Positions 10,551-17,759 are shown, counted from the stretch's first letter. The stretch is DNA of 34,649 nt from Blastococcus sp. (GCA_025465355.1 JAODNN010000160.1:1-34649), one strand, 5' to 3'. Program-made: numbers and translations. Notes: a model not told the origin generated them from the sequence alone.

Positions 10551-10727
10551 TCAGCGCAGACTGCGCGGCGTACCGCCGCGGAGCCGCCGCCGGTTCCGGC
10601 CGAGGGCGGCGGTCACGACGAACGCCAGGATGCCGATCACCGCGAGCCAGAACAGCCCCTTGATCACGACGCCGAGGACGGTGATGACCAGCCAGATGAG
10701 GAGCAGCAGACCGATGAAGCCGAGCAT
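10551..10727 (-). CDS. Small hydrophobic membrane protein, 58 residues
   Basis: This short reading frame has a textbook ribosome site: AGGAGG, six bases, then ATG. The product starts MLGFIGLLLLIWLVITVLG and holds two hydrophobic helices (~residues 2-22 and 25-42), followed by a strongly basic tail (GRNRRRLRGG). A hydrophobic hairpin with a cytoplasmic positive end is typical of small actinobacterial membrane proteins of unknown function. It lies convergent to the flippase gene, with 17 bases between the two stops. The ribosome site and the clean hydrophobic pattern make it credible as a gene. I cannot assign a role. Confidence 0.75.
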   Translation of the reverse strand: MLGFIGLLLLIWLVITVLGVVIKGLFWLAVIGILAFVVTAALGRNRRRLRGGTPRSLR

Positions 10728-10901
10728 CGAGCGCCTCCTGAGGGCAGCGGCCGGATCGGGTCGGTGGCGCGGGCCGGCGGTGTGTGGGCAGGTCCAACGG
10801 TACGTCCCACACCTCCCCCGGCAGACAGGCTGACCAGGCTCTTCTGAAACTCACAGCCGACGTGCTCCGGAGCCGGCACTCGACCGACGGCGGATCCGAG
10901 T

Positions 10902-11399
10902 TCAGGCCGCGGCGACGGGGTCGAGCAGGTGCACCTCGACGACCAGCCCCTGCAGGGCGGCGATCTCCCCGACCGAGGAGGGCAACTGCTCGGCCCGCAG
11001 GTAGCCCGGCACACCTTCCAGCCGGAAGCAGACCATCAACGGGCAGACCGTCGTCCCGGCCGGCGCGTCGGCTGCCGCGCACACGGGCTCGCCGCGCAGC
11101 GCGGTGGCCACGGCCAGGTCGGCGAGCCAGCCCGCGTGGTCGCTCACGACGACGCGCTCGTAGCGGGGCCACGGCGTCGACGGCCCGAGTACCTGCACCC
11201 GGACGCCGAGCGCGGTCAGCGTGTTGGCCGCGCCGCAGACCTGCAGGCGCTGACGACGCCGTTGGCCACCGGTCGGGAGCAGGCGGGTCTGCACCGAGAG
11301 CCCGACGCGGGTACGGGCCACCCGCAGCCGGCGCCGCCGCTGCAGCCCACGGTCGGAGCCCGCAGGGATGGTGGCGAGCGGGTGCGGTAGTGCGGTCAC
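10902..11399 (-). CDS. PlsC-like acyltransferase-family protein with altered catalytic motif
   Basis: The 165-residue product resembles the N-terminal half of 1-acylglycerol-3-phosphate acyltransferases. It has a basic amphipathic lead-in, then TALGVRVQVLGPSTPWPRYE, then VVVSDHAGWLADLAVATAL where the family has NHxSWxD. The spacing between the histidine and aspartate is one residue longer than the HX4D rule. The protein ends about where the family's second half should begin. It is therefore probably inactive as an acyltransferase, or a diverged relative. I chose the GTG at 11399 because AGGGAGA lies five bases upstream. An open frame runs back to 11534 without a better start. The homology is suggestive only. 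Confidence 0.65.
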   Translation of the reverse strand: MTALPHPLATIPAGSDRGLQRRRRLRVARTRVGLSVQTRLLPTGGQRRRQRLQVCGAANTLTALGVRVQVLGPSTPWPRYERVVVSDHAGWLADLAVATALRGEPVCAAADAPAGTTVCPLMVCFRLEGVPGYLRAEQLPSSVGEIAALQGLVVEVHLLDPVAAA

Positions 11400-11544
11400 G
11401 TCGTCTCCCTTGCGCGTCAGGACTTGCGCGTCAGAACCTCCCGGGCTGGTCCCGGTAGGTCCCGAGCGTGGACGGCCAGGGTTACGGCCGGGTGACCGTT
11501 GCCTGGCAGTCCGCCGACGAGCGGGGGAAGTCACACTCCGGCAG

Positions 11545-12669
11545 TCACTGACGTACGTGCCGGACGGCGGCGGCGACGGTGCGCGCGGTGATCCGGCCGT
11601 CGGCCAGGCCGAGCGCGACCACGTCGTCGAAGACCCGCTGGTCGGCGGCGGCTGCCCGGAACACGGCGTCCATCAGCCACGACCGGTGGCTCGCCCAGGC
11701 CGCCGTCGACGAATGCCGCAGATGTCGGCCCAGCCGCTGGTTCAGCGCCCTGCGGTAGGCCGCGCCTGCTTCCGCGCCGTGGACCGCGGCCGCCCCGGCC
11801 AGCGTGCCGGAGAGGACGGCGTAGAAGATCCCCTCCCCGGTCAGCGGGTTGATCAGCGAGGCGGCGTCCCCGGCCAGCAGCACCCGGCCGTCGGGCTGCC
11901 GAGGCCGGCCGCTGGACAACGGCAGCCGGTGCGCGCGGAGCCCGGCAGCACTCAGGCCCGGCAGCAGCAGCTCCAGCCCGGCGAGCAGGTCCGCCCGGGT
12001 GGCGCCGCTGGACACCAGCTCGCCGTAGCCGACGTTCGCGCGGCCGTCGCCGAGCGGGAACGACCATGCGTAGGCCGGCCAGCGCTGTCCGGTGGTGAGC
12101 AGCGACTGCACGCCCGCGTGCCCGTACGGCTCGGGTGCGTACCCACGGATCGCGATCGCCACCCGGCCCGGGCGGTTGGGCGGGATGCCCAGCGCGCGGC
12201 GGACGACGGACTCCGCGCCGTCCGCTCCCACCACGACCCCCGCCGTGACGGACCCGTCCAGCTCGACGTGGGTCGGGTGCACCTCGAGCCGGCGGACGGC
12301 GTGCCGGCGGAACTCCGCGCCGCCGGCCAGCGCCGCGGTGAGCAGCCGGTCGTCGAGGACGGCGCGGGGGACGACGCTCGCCGGCCGGTGCATGGTCCGC
12401 TCGACCGTCGTCCCGCCGGGGGAGCGCAGCCGGAGCCGGGACACCGGCGGGAATCCGGCAGTGAGCGCGTCGGGATCCAGGCCGAGGCGGGCGAGGACGT
12501 CGAGGGCCTCGGGGGCGATGCCGTCGCCGCAGACCTTGTCGCGGGGGAAGTCGGCGCGGTCGAGCACCAGCACGCGGGCATCGGGCTGCGCGCGCCGAGC
12601 GGCCGCGGCGCAGGCGGCCCCAGCGGGACCACCCCCGACGACGACGACGTCCCAGTGCTCGCCCGGCAT
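11545..12669 (-). CDS. FAD-dependent oxidoreductase, geranylgeranyl reductase family
   Basis: The family reduces isoprenoid double bonds. Actinobacterial members include the menaquinone side-chain reductase MenJ. The 374-residue protein has the FAD dinucleotide motif VVVVGGGPAGAACA (residues ~9-22), the family motif DKVCGDGIAPEAL (~46-58) and the second FAD contact LLAGDAASLINPLTGEGI with the active-site glycines. The length is normal. The start ATG follows TAGCGT by six bases, so a leaderless promoter may sit inside the end of the upstream hydrolase gene, and it lies nine bases from that gene's stop. A menaquinone role is plausible because menB lies 4 kb away, but substrates vary across the family. 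Confidence 0.87.
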   Translation of the reverse strand: MPGEHWDVVVVGGGPAGAACAAAARRAQPDARVLVLDRADFPRDKVCGDGIAPEALDVLARLGLDPDALTAGFPPVSRLRLRSPGGTTVERTMHRPASVVPRAVLDDRLLTAALAGGAEFRRHAVRRLEVHPTHVELDGSVTAGVVVGADGAESVVRRALGIPPNRPGRVAIAIRGYAPEPYGHAGVQSLLTTGQRWPAYAWSFPLGDGRANVGYGELVSSGATRADLLAGLELLLPGLSAAGLRAHRLPLSSGRPRQPDGRVLLAGDAASLINPLTGEGIFYAVLSGTLAGAAAVHGAEAGAAYRRALNQRLGRHLRHSSTAAWASHRSWLMDAVFRAAAADQRVFDDVVALGLADGRITARTVAAAVRHVRQ

Positions 12670-12675
12670 GCCCCG

Positions 12676-12681
12676 ACGCTA
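12676..12681 (-). promoter_or_regulatory. Putative -10 element before the FAD oxidoreductase
   Basis: TAGCGT on the minus strand lies six bases before the ATG, and its first bases overlap the TAG stop of the upstream hydrolase gene. The spacing matches four other TANNNT-N6-start cases in the window. Because the gene sits inside a same-strand cluster, this could also be coincidence. Confidence 0.35.
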
Positions 12682-13647
12682 GGCGGGAGGTGCGGTTCCC
12701 ACCGGCCGGAGTTCGACGGTCTCGGCCGCCGGCTCGCCGGCCTGGTCCTGCGCGAGCAGCGCACGCCAGCTGGCTCGGTCGTGGGCGGCGGGTTCGGTCG
12801 TCGCCATGAAGTCCATCAGTACCTGGCAGAAGCGATCGGGCTCGTCCAGGTGCGGCCAATGACCGGCGCCGGGGAAGACCTCGATGCGGGCGGTCGGGAC
12901 GAGGCTGCGCACGATCTCGGCGTGCCGGACGGGCACGATCGGGTCGCGACTGCCCCAGATGACCAGCATGGGAATGGCGTTGGCCAGGTAGAGCCGGTCG
13001 ATGGCGGTCACCGACTGGCCGCGGGCATCGACGACACCGCGGAGGGTGCGCAGGAAGGCCCGCCGAGCCTGGACGTCTTTGAGTGCCAGGAGTGCGTCGC
13101 CGGCCTCGGCGAGGTCGCGGACCTGGTGGGCCCCCAGCAGGTGCCCGGCGAGGTCGAGCATCCGCATGCCGGCGCGCAGCGGACCGGAGATCCCGGTGAG
13201 GGCAGTGAGCACCAGCTCGGTGCCCGGGAGAGTGGCCAGCCGCAGACCGGCGGAGAGCTCGGGGCCGAGACCGCCGCTTCCTACCACCGCCAGTCGCTCG
13301 CAGCGCTCCGGGAACTGGTAGGCGAACTGCAGCGCGATGCCGCCGCCGAGCGAGTGTCCGACCACGGTCGCCCGCTCGATGTCGAGCACGGACATCAGGT
13401 CGCGCATGCCGTTGGCGTAGCCGGCGACCGAGTAGTCGCCGCGCGGCTTGTCCGAGTCGCCGTGCCCCAGCAGGTCCGGGGCCAGCACCGTGTAGGAGGT
13501 GGCGAGGTGCTCGATGACACCGGCCCAGGTCTGAGCGCTGTTGCCGATGCCGTGCAGCAGGAGCAGCGGCGGACCGCTCCCCGCCCGGACGAACGCGCGG
13601 CGGTGCCCGTGCACGACACGGGTCTCCCGGACCAGCGGCGGATACAT
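12679..13647 (-). CDS. Alpha/beta hydrolase
   Basis: This is a 322-residue alpha/beta-hydrolase-fold protein. It has the oxyanion-hole motif LLLHGIGN (residues ~30-37), APDLLGHGDSDKP, the nucleophile elbow GHSLGGG with Ser99, an acid in IWGSRDPIVPV and the catalytic histidine in GAGHWPHLDEP. The cap region between the strands (~140-230) is helical. No signal peptide is present, so it is probably cytoplasmic. The substrate cannot be inferred from the sequence. Hydrolases of this type next to menaquinone genes in relatives have been discussed as MenH- or BpoC-like, but nothing here proves that. The gene ends in TAG, and its coding sequence is followed within nine bases by the flavoprotein start. 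Confidence 0.9.
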   Translation of the reverse strand: MYPPLVRETRVVHGHRRAFVRAGSGPPLLLLHGIGNSAQTWAGVIEHLATSYTVLAPDLLGHGDSDKPRGDYSVAGYANGMRDLMSVLDIERATVVGHSLGGGIALQFAYQFPERCERLAVVGSGGLGPELSAGLRLATLPGTELVLTALTGISGPLRAGMRMLDLAGHLLGAHQVRDLAEAGDALLALKDVQARRAFLRTLRGVVDARGQSVTAIDRLYLANAIPMLVIWGSRDPIVPVRHAEIVRSLVPTARIEVFPGAGHWPHLDEPDRFCQVLMDFMATTEPAAHDRASWRALLAQDQAGEPAAETVELRPVGTAPPA

Positions 13648-13697
13648 CAGTTCAGTGGATCAGATTCCTGTTGCCGTGCGGTTACCTGCGTGAGCGC

Positions 13698-14273
13698 TCA
13701 GGCGGCCGGAGATTCCCCGGTCCACTTGCGGGCCGGGTGCTCGTAGCTCTCGATGAACGCCAGCAGGGCCGGGGCGTCGGAGACGACACCCAGCGCGTCG
13801 AGTCGCCGTCCGTCGAGGTAGCCGGCGTCGACCATGGTGCGCAGCTGGGCGAGCAGCGGCTGCCAGAACCCGTCGACGTCGAGCAGCGCGGTGGGCTTGG
13901 CGTGCAGCCCGAGCATGCCCCAGGTCCAGGCCTCGAACAGCTCCTCGAGCGTGCCCGCGGCGCCCGGCAGCGCGACGAAGGCGTCCGACAGCTCGGCCAT
14001 CCGGGCCTTGCGCTCGTGCATCGACTGCACGACCTCGAGCTGCGGCAGGCCGGGATGGGCCAGCTCGTCGTCGACCAGGTGCTGGGGGATGACGCCGACC
14101 ACCTCGCCACCGGCCGCCAGAGCGGCGTCGGCGACGACGCCCATCAGGCCGACGTGCCCGCCGCCGTAGACGATGCCGATGCCGGCGCGGGCCAGCCCGG
14201 TGGCGAAGGCGGCCGCGGCGTCGCGGTGGGACGGCGGGCCGGCCTGGGACCCGGTGAAGACAGCGATGCGCAC
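13698..14273 (-). CDS. LOG-family protein (cytokinin riboside 5'-monophosphate phosphoribohydrolase type)
   Basis: LOG proteins cleave nucleoside 5'-monophosphates to the free base and ribose-5-phosphate. The 191-residue protein has the Rossmann-like start VFTGSQAG, then VYGGGHVGLMGVVADAAL (residues ~35-52), MHERKARM with the conserved Arg and Lys, and the signature PGAAGTLEELFE (103-114). The signature is normally PGGxGTxxE, and the second glycine is alanine (Ala105) here. The length is typical. The GTG start is seven bases after the MaoC stop, so the two genes are likely co-transcribed. Older annotations call this family lysine decarboxylase, which is wrong. The physiological substrate in bacteria is uncertain. 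Confidence 0.9.
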   Translation of the reverse strand: MRIAVFTGSQAGPPSHRDAAAAFATGLARAGIGIVYGGGHVGLMGVVADAALAAGGEVVGVIPQHLVDDELAHPGLPQLEVVQSMHERKARMAELSDAFVALPGAAGTLEELFEAWTWGMLGLHAKPTALLDVDGFWQPLLAQLRTMVDAGYLDGRRLDALGVVSDAPALLAFIESYEHPARKWTGESPAA

Positions 14274-14280
14274 GGGTCGG

Positions 14281-14739
14281 TCAGCCGCCGTAGTAGCGGT
14301 AGACGGGCTCGGCGATGCAGACGGGCTTGTCGCCGCCCTCGCGCTCGATGACGCACGAGAAGGTGAGCTGCAGGCCGCCGGTGATCTCCTCGGCGTTCGT
14401 GAGCGTCGCGGTCAGCCGCACCTTCGTGCCGACCGGCACCGGCGAGGGGAAGCGCACCTTGTTCAGGCCGTAGTTCACGCCCATCGCGGTGTCGGTGACG
14501 ACGAGGACCTGCGCGAACAGCGGCACCAGGAGCGACAGGGTCAGGTACCCGTGCGCGATCGGGCCGCCGAAGGGGCTCTCGGCCTTCGCCCGTTCGACGT
14601 CGACGTGGATCCACTGGTGGTCACCGGTGGCCTCGGCGAACAGGTTGACGTTCTCCTGGGTCACCTCGAACCAGTCGCTGGTGCCCAGCTCGGTGCCGAT
14701 GAGGCTCGGCAGCTCGGCCATGGTCGTCGTCGTGCTCAT
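14281..14739 (-). CDS. MaoC-family (R)-specific enoyl-CoA hydratase
   Basis: This is a single hot-dog-fold protein of 152 residues that probably hydrates trans-2-enoyl-CoA to (R)-3-hydroxyacyl-CoA. The catalytic dyad is visible in ATGDHQWIHVD, with Asp40 and His45 at the positions used by the hydratase family. The strand SPFGGPIAHGYLTLSLL follows, as does NYGLNKVRFPSPVPVGTKVR, a segment common in actinobacterial MaoC proteins. The ATG is preceded by TAGGTT at a distance of six bases and has no ribosome site, so I infer a leaderless mRNA. It begins a same-strand cluster with the LOG gene and the hydrolase. Confidence 0.92.
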   Translation of the reverse strand: MSTTTTMAELPSLIGTELGTSDWFEVTQENVNLFAEATGDHQWIHVDVERAKAESPFGGPIAHGYLTLSLLVPLFAQVLVVTDTAMGVNYGLNKVRFPSPVPVGTKVRLTATLTNAEEITGGLQLTFSCVIEREGGDKPVCIAEPVYRYYGG

Positions 14740-14745
14740 GCTCGC

Positions 14746-14751
14746 AACCTA
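14746..14751 (-). promoter_or_regulatory. Putative leaderless -10 element of the MaoC gene
   Basis: TAGGTT on the minus strand is followed by six bases and the ATG. The identical hexamer at identical distance precedes menB at 16323-16328. No Shine-Dalgarno sequence fits between it and the start. Confidence 0.5.
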
Positions 14752-14761
14752 GTGCTCTGCT

Positions 14762-14795
14762 GACAGGTGCCGGCCGACAGGTGCCGGCCGACAGG
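14762..14795. repeat. Short tandem repeat, 14-bp unit, ~2.4 copies
   Basis: The unit GACAGGTGCCGGCC occurs twice without mismatch (14762-14775 and 14776-14789), followed by a partial copy GACAGG. It lies in the divergent spacer between the MaoC and Nudix genes, next to the hairpin at 14841-14876. Confidence 0.8.
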
Positions 14796-14840
14796 GGCAA
14801 GGGCGGCACTGGCCGGCGGGGCGCAGAGGTGTCTCGGACA

Positions 14841-14876
14841 GTTGTGCTCTGCCCCGCATCGTGGGCAGAGCACAAC
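14841..14876. repeat. Perfect 14-bp inverted repeat (hairpin)
   Basis: GTTGTGCTCTGCCC (14841-14854) pairs without mismatch with GGGCAGAGCACAAC (14863-14876) around an 8-base loop. No T-run follows, and neither flanking gene ends here (the genes diverge), so it is not an ordinary terminator. Flanking G-rich (14793-14807) and C-rich (14882-14896) tracts are largely complementary and could extend the structure into one long stem. It may be a repetitive extragenic palindrome or a regulatory structure. Confidence 0.75.
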
Positions 14877-14935
14877 CTTGCGGCCCCCCTGCCCCTACCG
14901 GCGCGGACGGCCGGCAGTCGGGTTCACTTGGGCAC

Positions 14936-15424
14936 GTGGTGGTCTCGACCGACGGTTGGACGTTCTGCGCCCAGGGGCACCGGCACTGGGGCCGGGCCGG
15001 CGCGGCCGGACTGCTGCTTCATCGCGACGGCCCCGAGGGTCGCGAGCTGCTGCTCCAGCACCGCGCCGCCTGGTCCCATCACGGCGGCACCTGGGGCACG
15101 CCGGGGGGTGCGCTGCACGCCGATGAACCCGCCTCCCTCGGGGCGCTGCGGGAAGTGCGCGAGGAGCTGGGCCTTCTCCCGACCGATCTGGTCCTCGGCG
15201 AGGAGTCGATCGACGACCACGGCGGCTGGGCGTACACGACCGTCCTCGCCCGGCCGGCCCGCAAGATCGAGGCCGGCGACCTGCGGTTGGACGGAGAGAG
15301 CGACGGCGTCGCGTGGCTGCCGCTCGCCGCTCTCCACGAGGTCGAGCTGCATCCGGGTCTGGCGGCTTCCCTGCCCCGGCTGCGGCCACTGCTGGAGCGC
15401 GCCGGGACCGACATCCGGGACTGA
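14936..15424 (+). CDS. Nudix hydrolase
   Basis: This is a phosphohydrolase of nucleoside-diphosphate-type substrates. The complete Nudix box GX5EX7REUXEEXGU is present as GALHADEPASLGALREVREE followed by LGL. The segment GTWGTPGG leads into it, and an N-terminal strand reads GAAGLLLHRDGPEGRELLLQ. I chose the GTG at 14936 (162 residues, beginning VVVSTDGWTFCAQGHRHWG). The frame is open back to 14861, but that extension would run across the right arm of the perfect hairpin at 14841-14876. No ribosome site is obvious. The N-terminal C..GH..HWG pattern, common in actinobacterial members, hints at a small structural motif. The substrate is unknown. Confidence 0.85.
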   Translation: MVVSTDGWTFCAQGHRHWGRAGAAGLLLHRDGPEGRELLLQHRAAWSHHGGTWGTPGGALHADEPASLGALREVREELGLLPTDLVLGEESIDDHGGWAYTTVLARPARKIEAGDLRLDGESDGVAWLPLAALHEVELHPGLAASLPRLRPLLERAGTDIRD

Positions 15425-15552
15425 TCCGCGGGAAGCCGGGATGTGATCGCGGACTCGTCCCGCGTGTCCCGGTTGGAAGCGACGTTTCCTGGGCAAGGCC
15501 GACGGGTTACCGCACCCCGGCACCGCGAGGTCCAGCAGCTGAAGGAGACGTC

Positions 15553-16281
15553 CTGTCTCGTAGTCCCCGCCACCGAGCTCCCGGCACCGCGATCCGCCGG
15601 GTCATGGCTGTTCGGCACCTCTCTTCGCAGGACCGGGTCCGTGTCGTGCGGGCGCTTTCGATCGCCTGTATGGCCCTGCTCGTCGCGGCACCCCTGGCGC
15701 TGTTCCTCTCCGGGATCACCGGCGGCGGACCGGGCGGTGGCGGGGGCGGCGGCAGCTTCGGTGGCGGGAACGGTCGCTCCGGAGATGCCGGCACGGGCGC
15801 CGGAGGCGGCGGTGCCGGTGGCGGGATCGCTACGACGGCCGCGCTGGGTCCCGCGACCGGGGGGGCCGGGCATCAGGCAGCAGGAGGCGCGGCGGGAGCG
15901 ACCGACGGTGCGCGAGCCGGCGGTGGCGCTGCCGGCGCGACCGAGGGAGTCGCCAGGACGACCGGGCCGGGCGGCGGCATCCTCGCCGGCTCGCCTGGTG
16001 CGGGCGGCGGCACCGGTGGTGGCGCGGCCGGCGGCGGTGGTGGCACGCCGGGCGGCGGTGGTGGCTCTGGAGGTGGTGGTGCCGGCGGTGGTGGCGCCGG
16101 CGGTGGTGGCGCTGGTGGTGGTGGCGGCACACCGCCGCGGAGCAGTCCGCCGACGAGCGGCAATCCGTGCGTGTGCTCCACGGTCGGGGGCGTGGTTTCC
16201 GGCGTGACGAAGACCCTCGGTGGCCTGGTGGGCGGCGTGATCTCGACTCCGAAGCTCCTAGGTGGATTGGCCGGAGGCTGA
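15553..16281 (+). CDS. Glycine-rich protein with N-terminal membrane segment, probable CTG start
   Basis: The product has a basic N terminus, one hydrophobic helix (ALSIACMALLVAAPLALFLSG), then ~150 residues that are mostly glycine with Ala, Thr and Pro. It ends in a less biased tail with a CVC motif and two related hydrophobic stretches (TLGGLVGGVISTP, KLLGGLAGG). A strong ribosome site GAAGGAG (15541-15547) stands five bases before an in-frame CTG at 15553. No ATG, GTG or TTG lies in frame between the upstream gene and the ATG at 15604. I therefore propose CTG initiation (242 residues). The alternative at 15604 (225 residues) lacks a ribosome site. The hydrophobic segment could be a signal anchor. 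The function is unknown. Confidence 0.65.
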   Translation: MSRSPRHRAPGTAIRRVMAVRHLSSQDRVRVVRALSIACMALLVAAPLALFLSGITGGGPGGGGGGGSFGGGNGRSGDAGTGAGGGGAGGGIATTAALGPATGGAGHQAAGGAAGATDGARAGGGAAGATEGVARTTGPGGGILAGSPGAGGGTGGGAAGGGGGTPGGGGGSGGGGAGGGGAGGGGAGGGGGTPPRSSPPTSGNPCVCSTVGGVVSGVTKTLGGLVGGVISTPKLLGGLAGG

Positions 16282-16322
16282 GCCCGTATCGGCCGGTGCC
16301 CGGTCGCCATGGGGCTCCGGGT

Positions 16323-16328
16323 TAGGTT
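16323..16328 (+). promoter_or_regulatory. Putative leaderless -10 element of menB
   Basis: TAGGTT followed by exactly six bases (CGGCGC) and the menB ATG. This is the same hexamer and spacing as at the MaoC gene. No ribosome site lies upstream of the start. Confidence 0.5.
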
Positions 16329-16334
16329 CGGCGC

Positions 16335-17222
16335 ATGACCGCCCGTGACGACGTCTCCGAGATCTTCGACAGCGCGGCGTGGCGGCCGGTCCAGGGCTTC
16401 GACTTCGCCGACATCACCTATCACCGTGCCGTCGACTGCGGCGTCGTCCGGATCGCGTTCGACCGGCCGGAGGTGCGCAACGCCTTCCGGCCGCAGACCG
16501 TCGACGAGCTGATCACCGCCCTGGACCACGCCCGGCTCTCCACCGACGTCGGCTGCGTGCTCCTCACCGGGAACGGGCCCAGCCCGAAGGACGGCGGTTG
16601 GGCCTTCTGCTCGGGCGGCGACCAGCGGGTGCGCGGAAAGTACGGCTACGAGCACGCCGCGGGGTCCAGCGGCCGGCTGCACATCCTCGAGGTGCAGCGG
16701 CTGATCCGCTTCATGCCCAAGGTCGTCATCTGCGTCGTCCCCGGGTGGGCGGCCGGGGGAGGGCACAGCCTGCACGTCGTCTCGGACCTGACGCTGGCCA
16801 GCGCCGAGCACGCACGCTTCAAGCAGACCGACGCCGATGTCGGCAGCTTCGACGGCGGCTTCGGCTCGGCTTACCTGGCCCGCCAGGTCGGGCAGAAGTT
16901 CGCCCGCGAGATCTTCTTCCTCGGCGAGGAGTACGCCGCCGCGGACGCGCACGCGATGGGCATGGTCAACCGGGTGGTGCCGCACGCCGAGCTCGAGACG
17001 ATCGCGCTGGACTGGGGCCGCCGGATCGTCGCGAAGAGCCCCACCGCCCAGCGCATGCTCAAGTACTCGTTCAACCTGATCGACGACGGCCTGGTCGGCC
17101 AGCAGCTGTTCGCCGGCGAGACGACCCGGCTGGCCTACATGGCGGAGGAAGCGGTCGAGGGGCGTGACGCGTTCCTCGAGAAGCGCGACCCCGACTTCAC
17201 TCGCTTCCCCTGGCACGTCTGA
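16335..17222 (+). CDS. menB: 1,4-dihydroxy-2-naphthoyl-CoA synthase
   Basis: MenB closes the second ring of the menaquinone head group from o-succinylbenzoyl-CoA. The 295-residue crotonase-fold protein matches actinobacterial MenB: DRPEVRNAFRPQTVDEL, the active-site segment FCSGGDQRVRGKYGY, the oxyanion glycines in GWAAGGGHSLHVVSDLTLA, and DADVGSFDGGFGSAYLARQ with the catalytic aspartates. The C-terminal signature RDPDFTRFPWHV is diagnostic for MenB rather than a generic enoyl-CoA hydratase. The length is typical. A TAGGTT element six bases before the ATG suggests a leaderless transcript. A strong inverted repeat follows the stop within six bases. Other men genes are not in the window. Confidence 0.96.
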   Translation: MTARDDVSEIFDSAAWRPVQGFDFADITYHRAVDCGVVRIAFDRPEVRNAFRPQTVDELITALDHARLSTDVGCVLLTGNGPSPKDGGWAFCSGGDQRVRGKYGYEHAAGSSGRLHILEVQRLIRFMPKVVICVVPGWAAGGGHSLHVVSDLTLASAEHARFKQTDADVGSFDGGFGSAYLARQVGQKFAREIFFLGEEYAAADAHAMGMVNRVVPHAELETIALDWGRRIVAKSPTAQRMLKYSFNLIDDGLVGQQLFAGETTRLAYMAEEAVEGRDAFLEKRDPDFTRFPWHV

Positions 17223-17227
17223 ATAAG

Positions 17228-17280
17228 GGCCCCCTGCCCCCCACCGCTCGCAAGCTCGCGGCGGGACCCTGCAGGGGGCC
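17228..17280 (+). terminator. Inverted repeat after menB, candidate terminator
   Basis: GGCCCCCTGC (17228-17237) is perfectly complementary to GCAGGGGGCC (17271-17280). The 33-base interval contains further self-complementary CCGC/GCGG pieces. It begins six bases after the menB stop and ends 25 bases before the next start. There is no T-run, as is common in GC-rich actinobacteria. A similar GGCCCCCCTGCCCC tract lies beside the hairpin near 14882, so it may also be a dispersed repeat. Confidence 0.6.
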
Positions 17281-17305
17281 ACGAACCGAGGCCGAGGAGG
17301 TCGCC

Positions 17306-17638
17306 GTGATCGTCGAAGTGGTCGGAGGCACCGAGGAGCGCCCCGAGGCGCGGGTCGTCGACATCGACAACCTCACCGCCCTGCATCTGGCCCTGGGCGA
17401 GGTGACCGACGAGGAGGCCACCGAGGCGCTCCAGCGGTCCGGGCTGGGCCGGATCCAGGACGGCGACACGGCCTTCCTCGACGCGGCCGCCTTGCGGGCA
17501 GCTGCCGAGCCGCGATCCACCGAGCCCGATTGGGCGACACGATGGGATGCCATGATCGCGTTCGCCCGGAGCAAGGGGTGGGTGTCCGAGGACGGCGCCA
17601 CCGTGCAGGTTCACGTGGAGAGTGCCGCGGGGGCCTGA
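17306..17638 (+). CDS. Small conserved-type protein of unknown function
   Basis: This is a 110-residue acidic protein with a GTG start preceded by GAGGAGG five bases upstream, which is one of the clearest ribosome sites in the window. The product begins MIVEVVGGTEERPEARVVDI and has helical segments such as LTALHLALGEVTDEEATEAL. It ends in a short basic-to-acidic stretch with WDAMIAFARSKGW. There is no signal peptide, membrane segment, cysteine or recognisable domain. It follows menB but is separated from it by the inverted repeat, so it is probably transcribed independently. I do not recognise the family. Confidence 0.72.
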   Translation: MIVEVVGGTEERPEARVVDIDNLTALHLALGEVTDEEATEALQRSGLGRIQDGDTAFLDAAALRAAAEPRSTEPDWATRWDAMIAFARSKGWVSEDGATVQVHVESAAGA

Positions 17639-17736
17639 TGGGTCTGCTGTGGCGTATGAGCGGCAATCCATTGCATTGTGGTCCATCGGTCGTTGTGGTG
17701 ACTCCATTGTGGGGTCAGTATGTCGCGGTGCATATG

Positions 17737-17750
17737 ACGTGGTGTCACGT
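17737..17750. promoter_or_regulatory. ACGTG-N4-CACGT palindrome upstream of a tetR gene
   Basis: Perfect 5-bp arms surround a 4-bp centre, ending nine bases before the chosen ATG of the TetR gene. The octamer CATTGTGG also appears twice upstream (17674 and 17705), 31 bases (about three helical turns) apart. Either element could be an operator for the adjacent regulator. The evidence is positional only. Confidence 0.3.
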
Positions 17751-17759
17751 GATTCCGTC

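Noticed and set aside
11368-13746. 792-codon plus-strand frame across the flavoprotein and hydrolase genes
   Set aside because: It is antisense to two genes with complete catalytic motifs and has no motif of its own.
15425-15552. Possible riboswitch leader before the glycine-rich gene
   Set aside because: I compared it by eye with cobalamin, SAM-IV and c-di-AMP consensus features and found no convincing match. Apart from the ribosome site at its end I see nothing specific.
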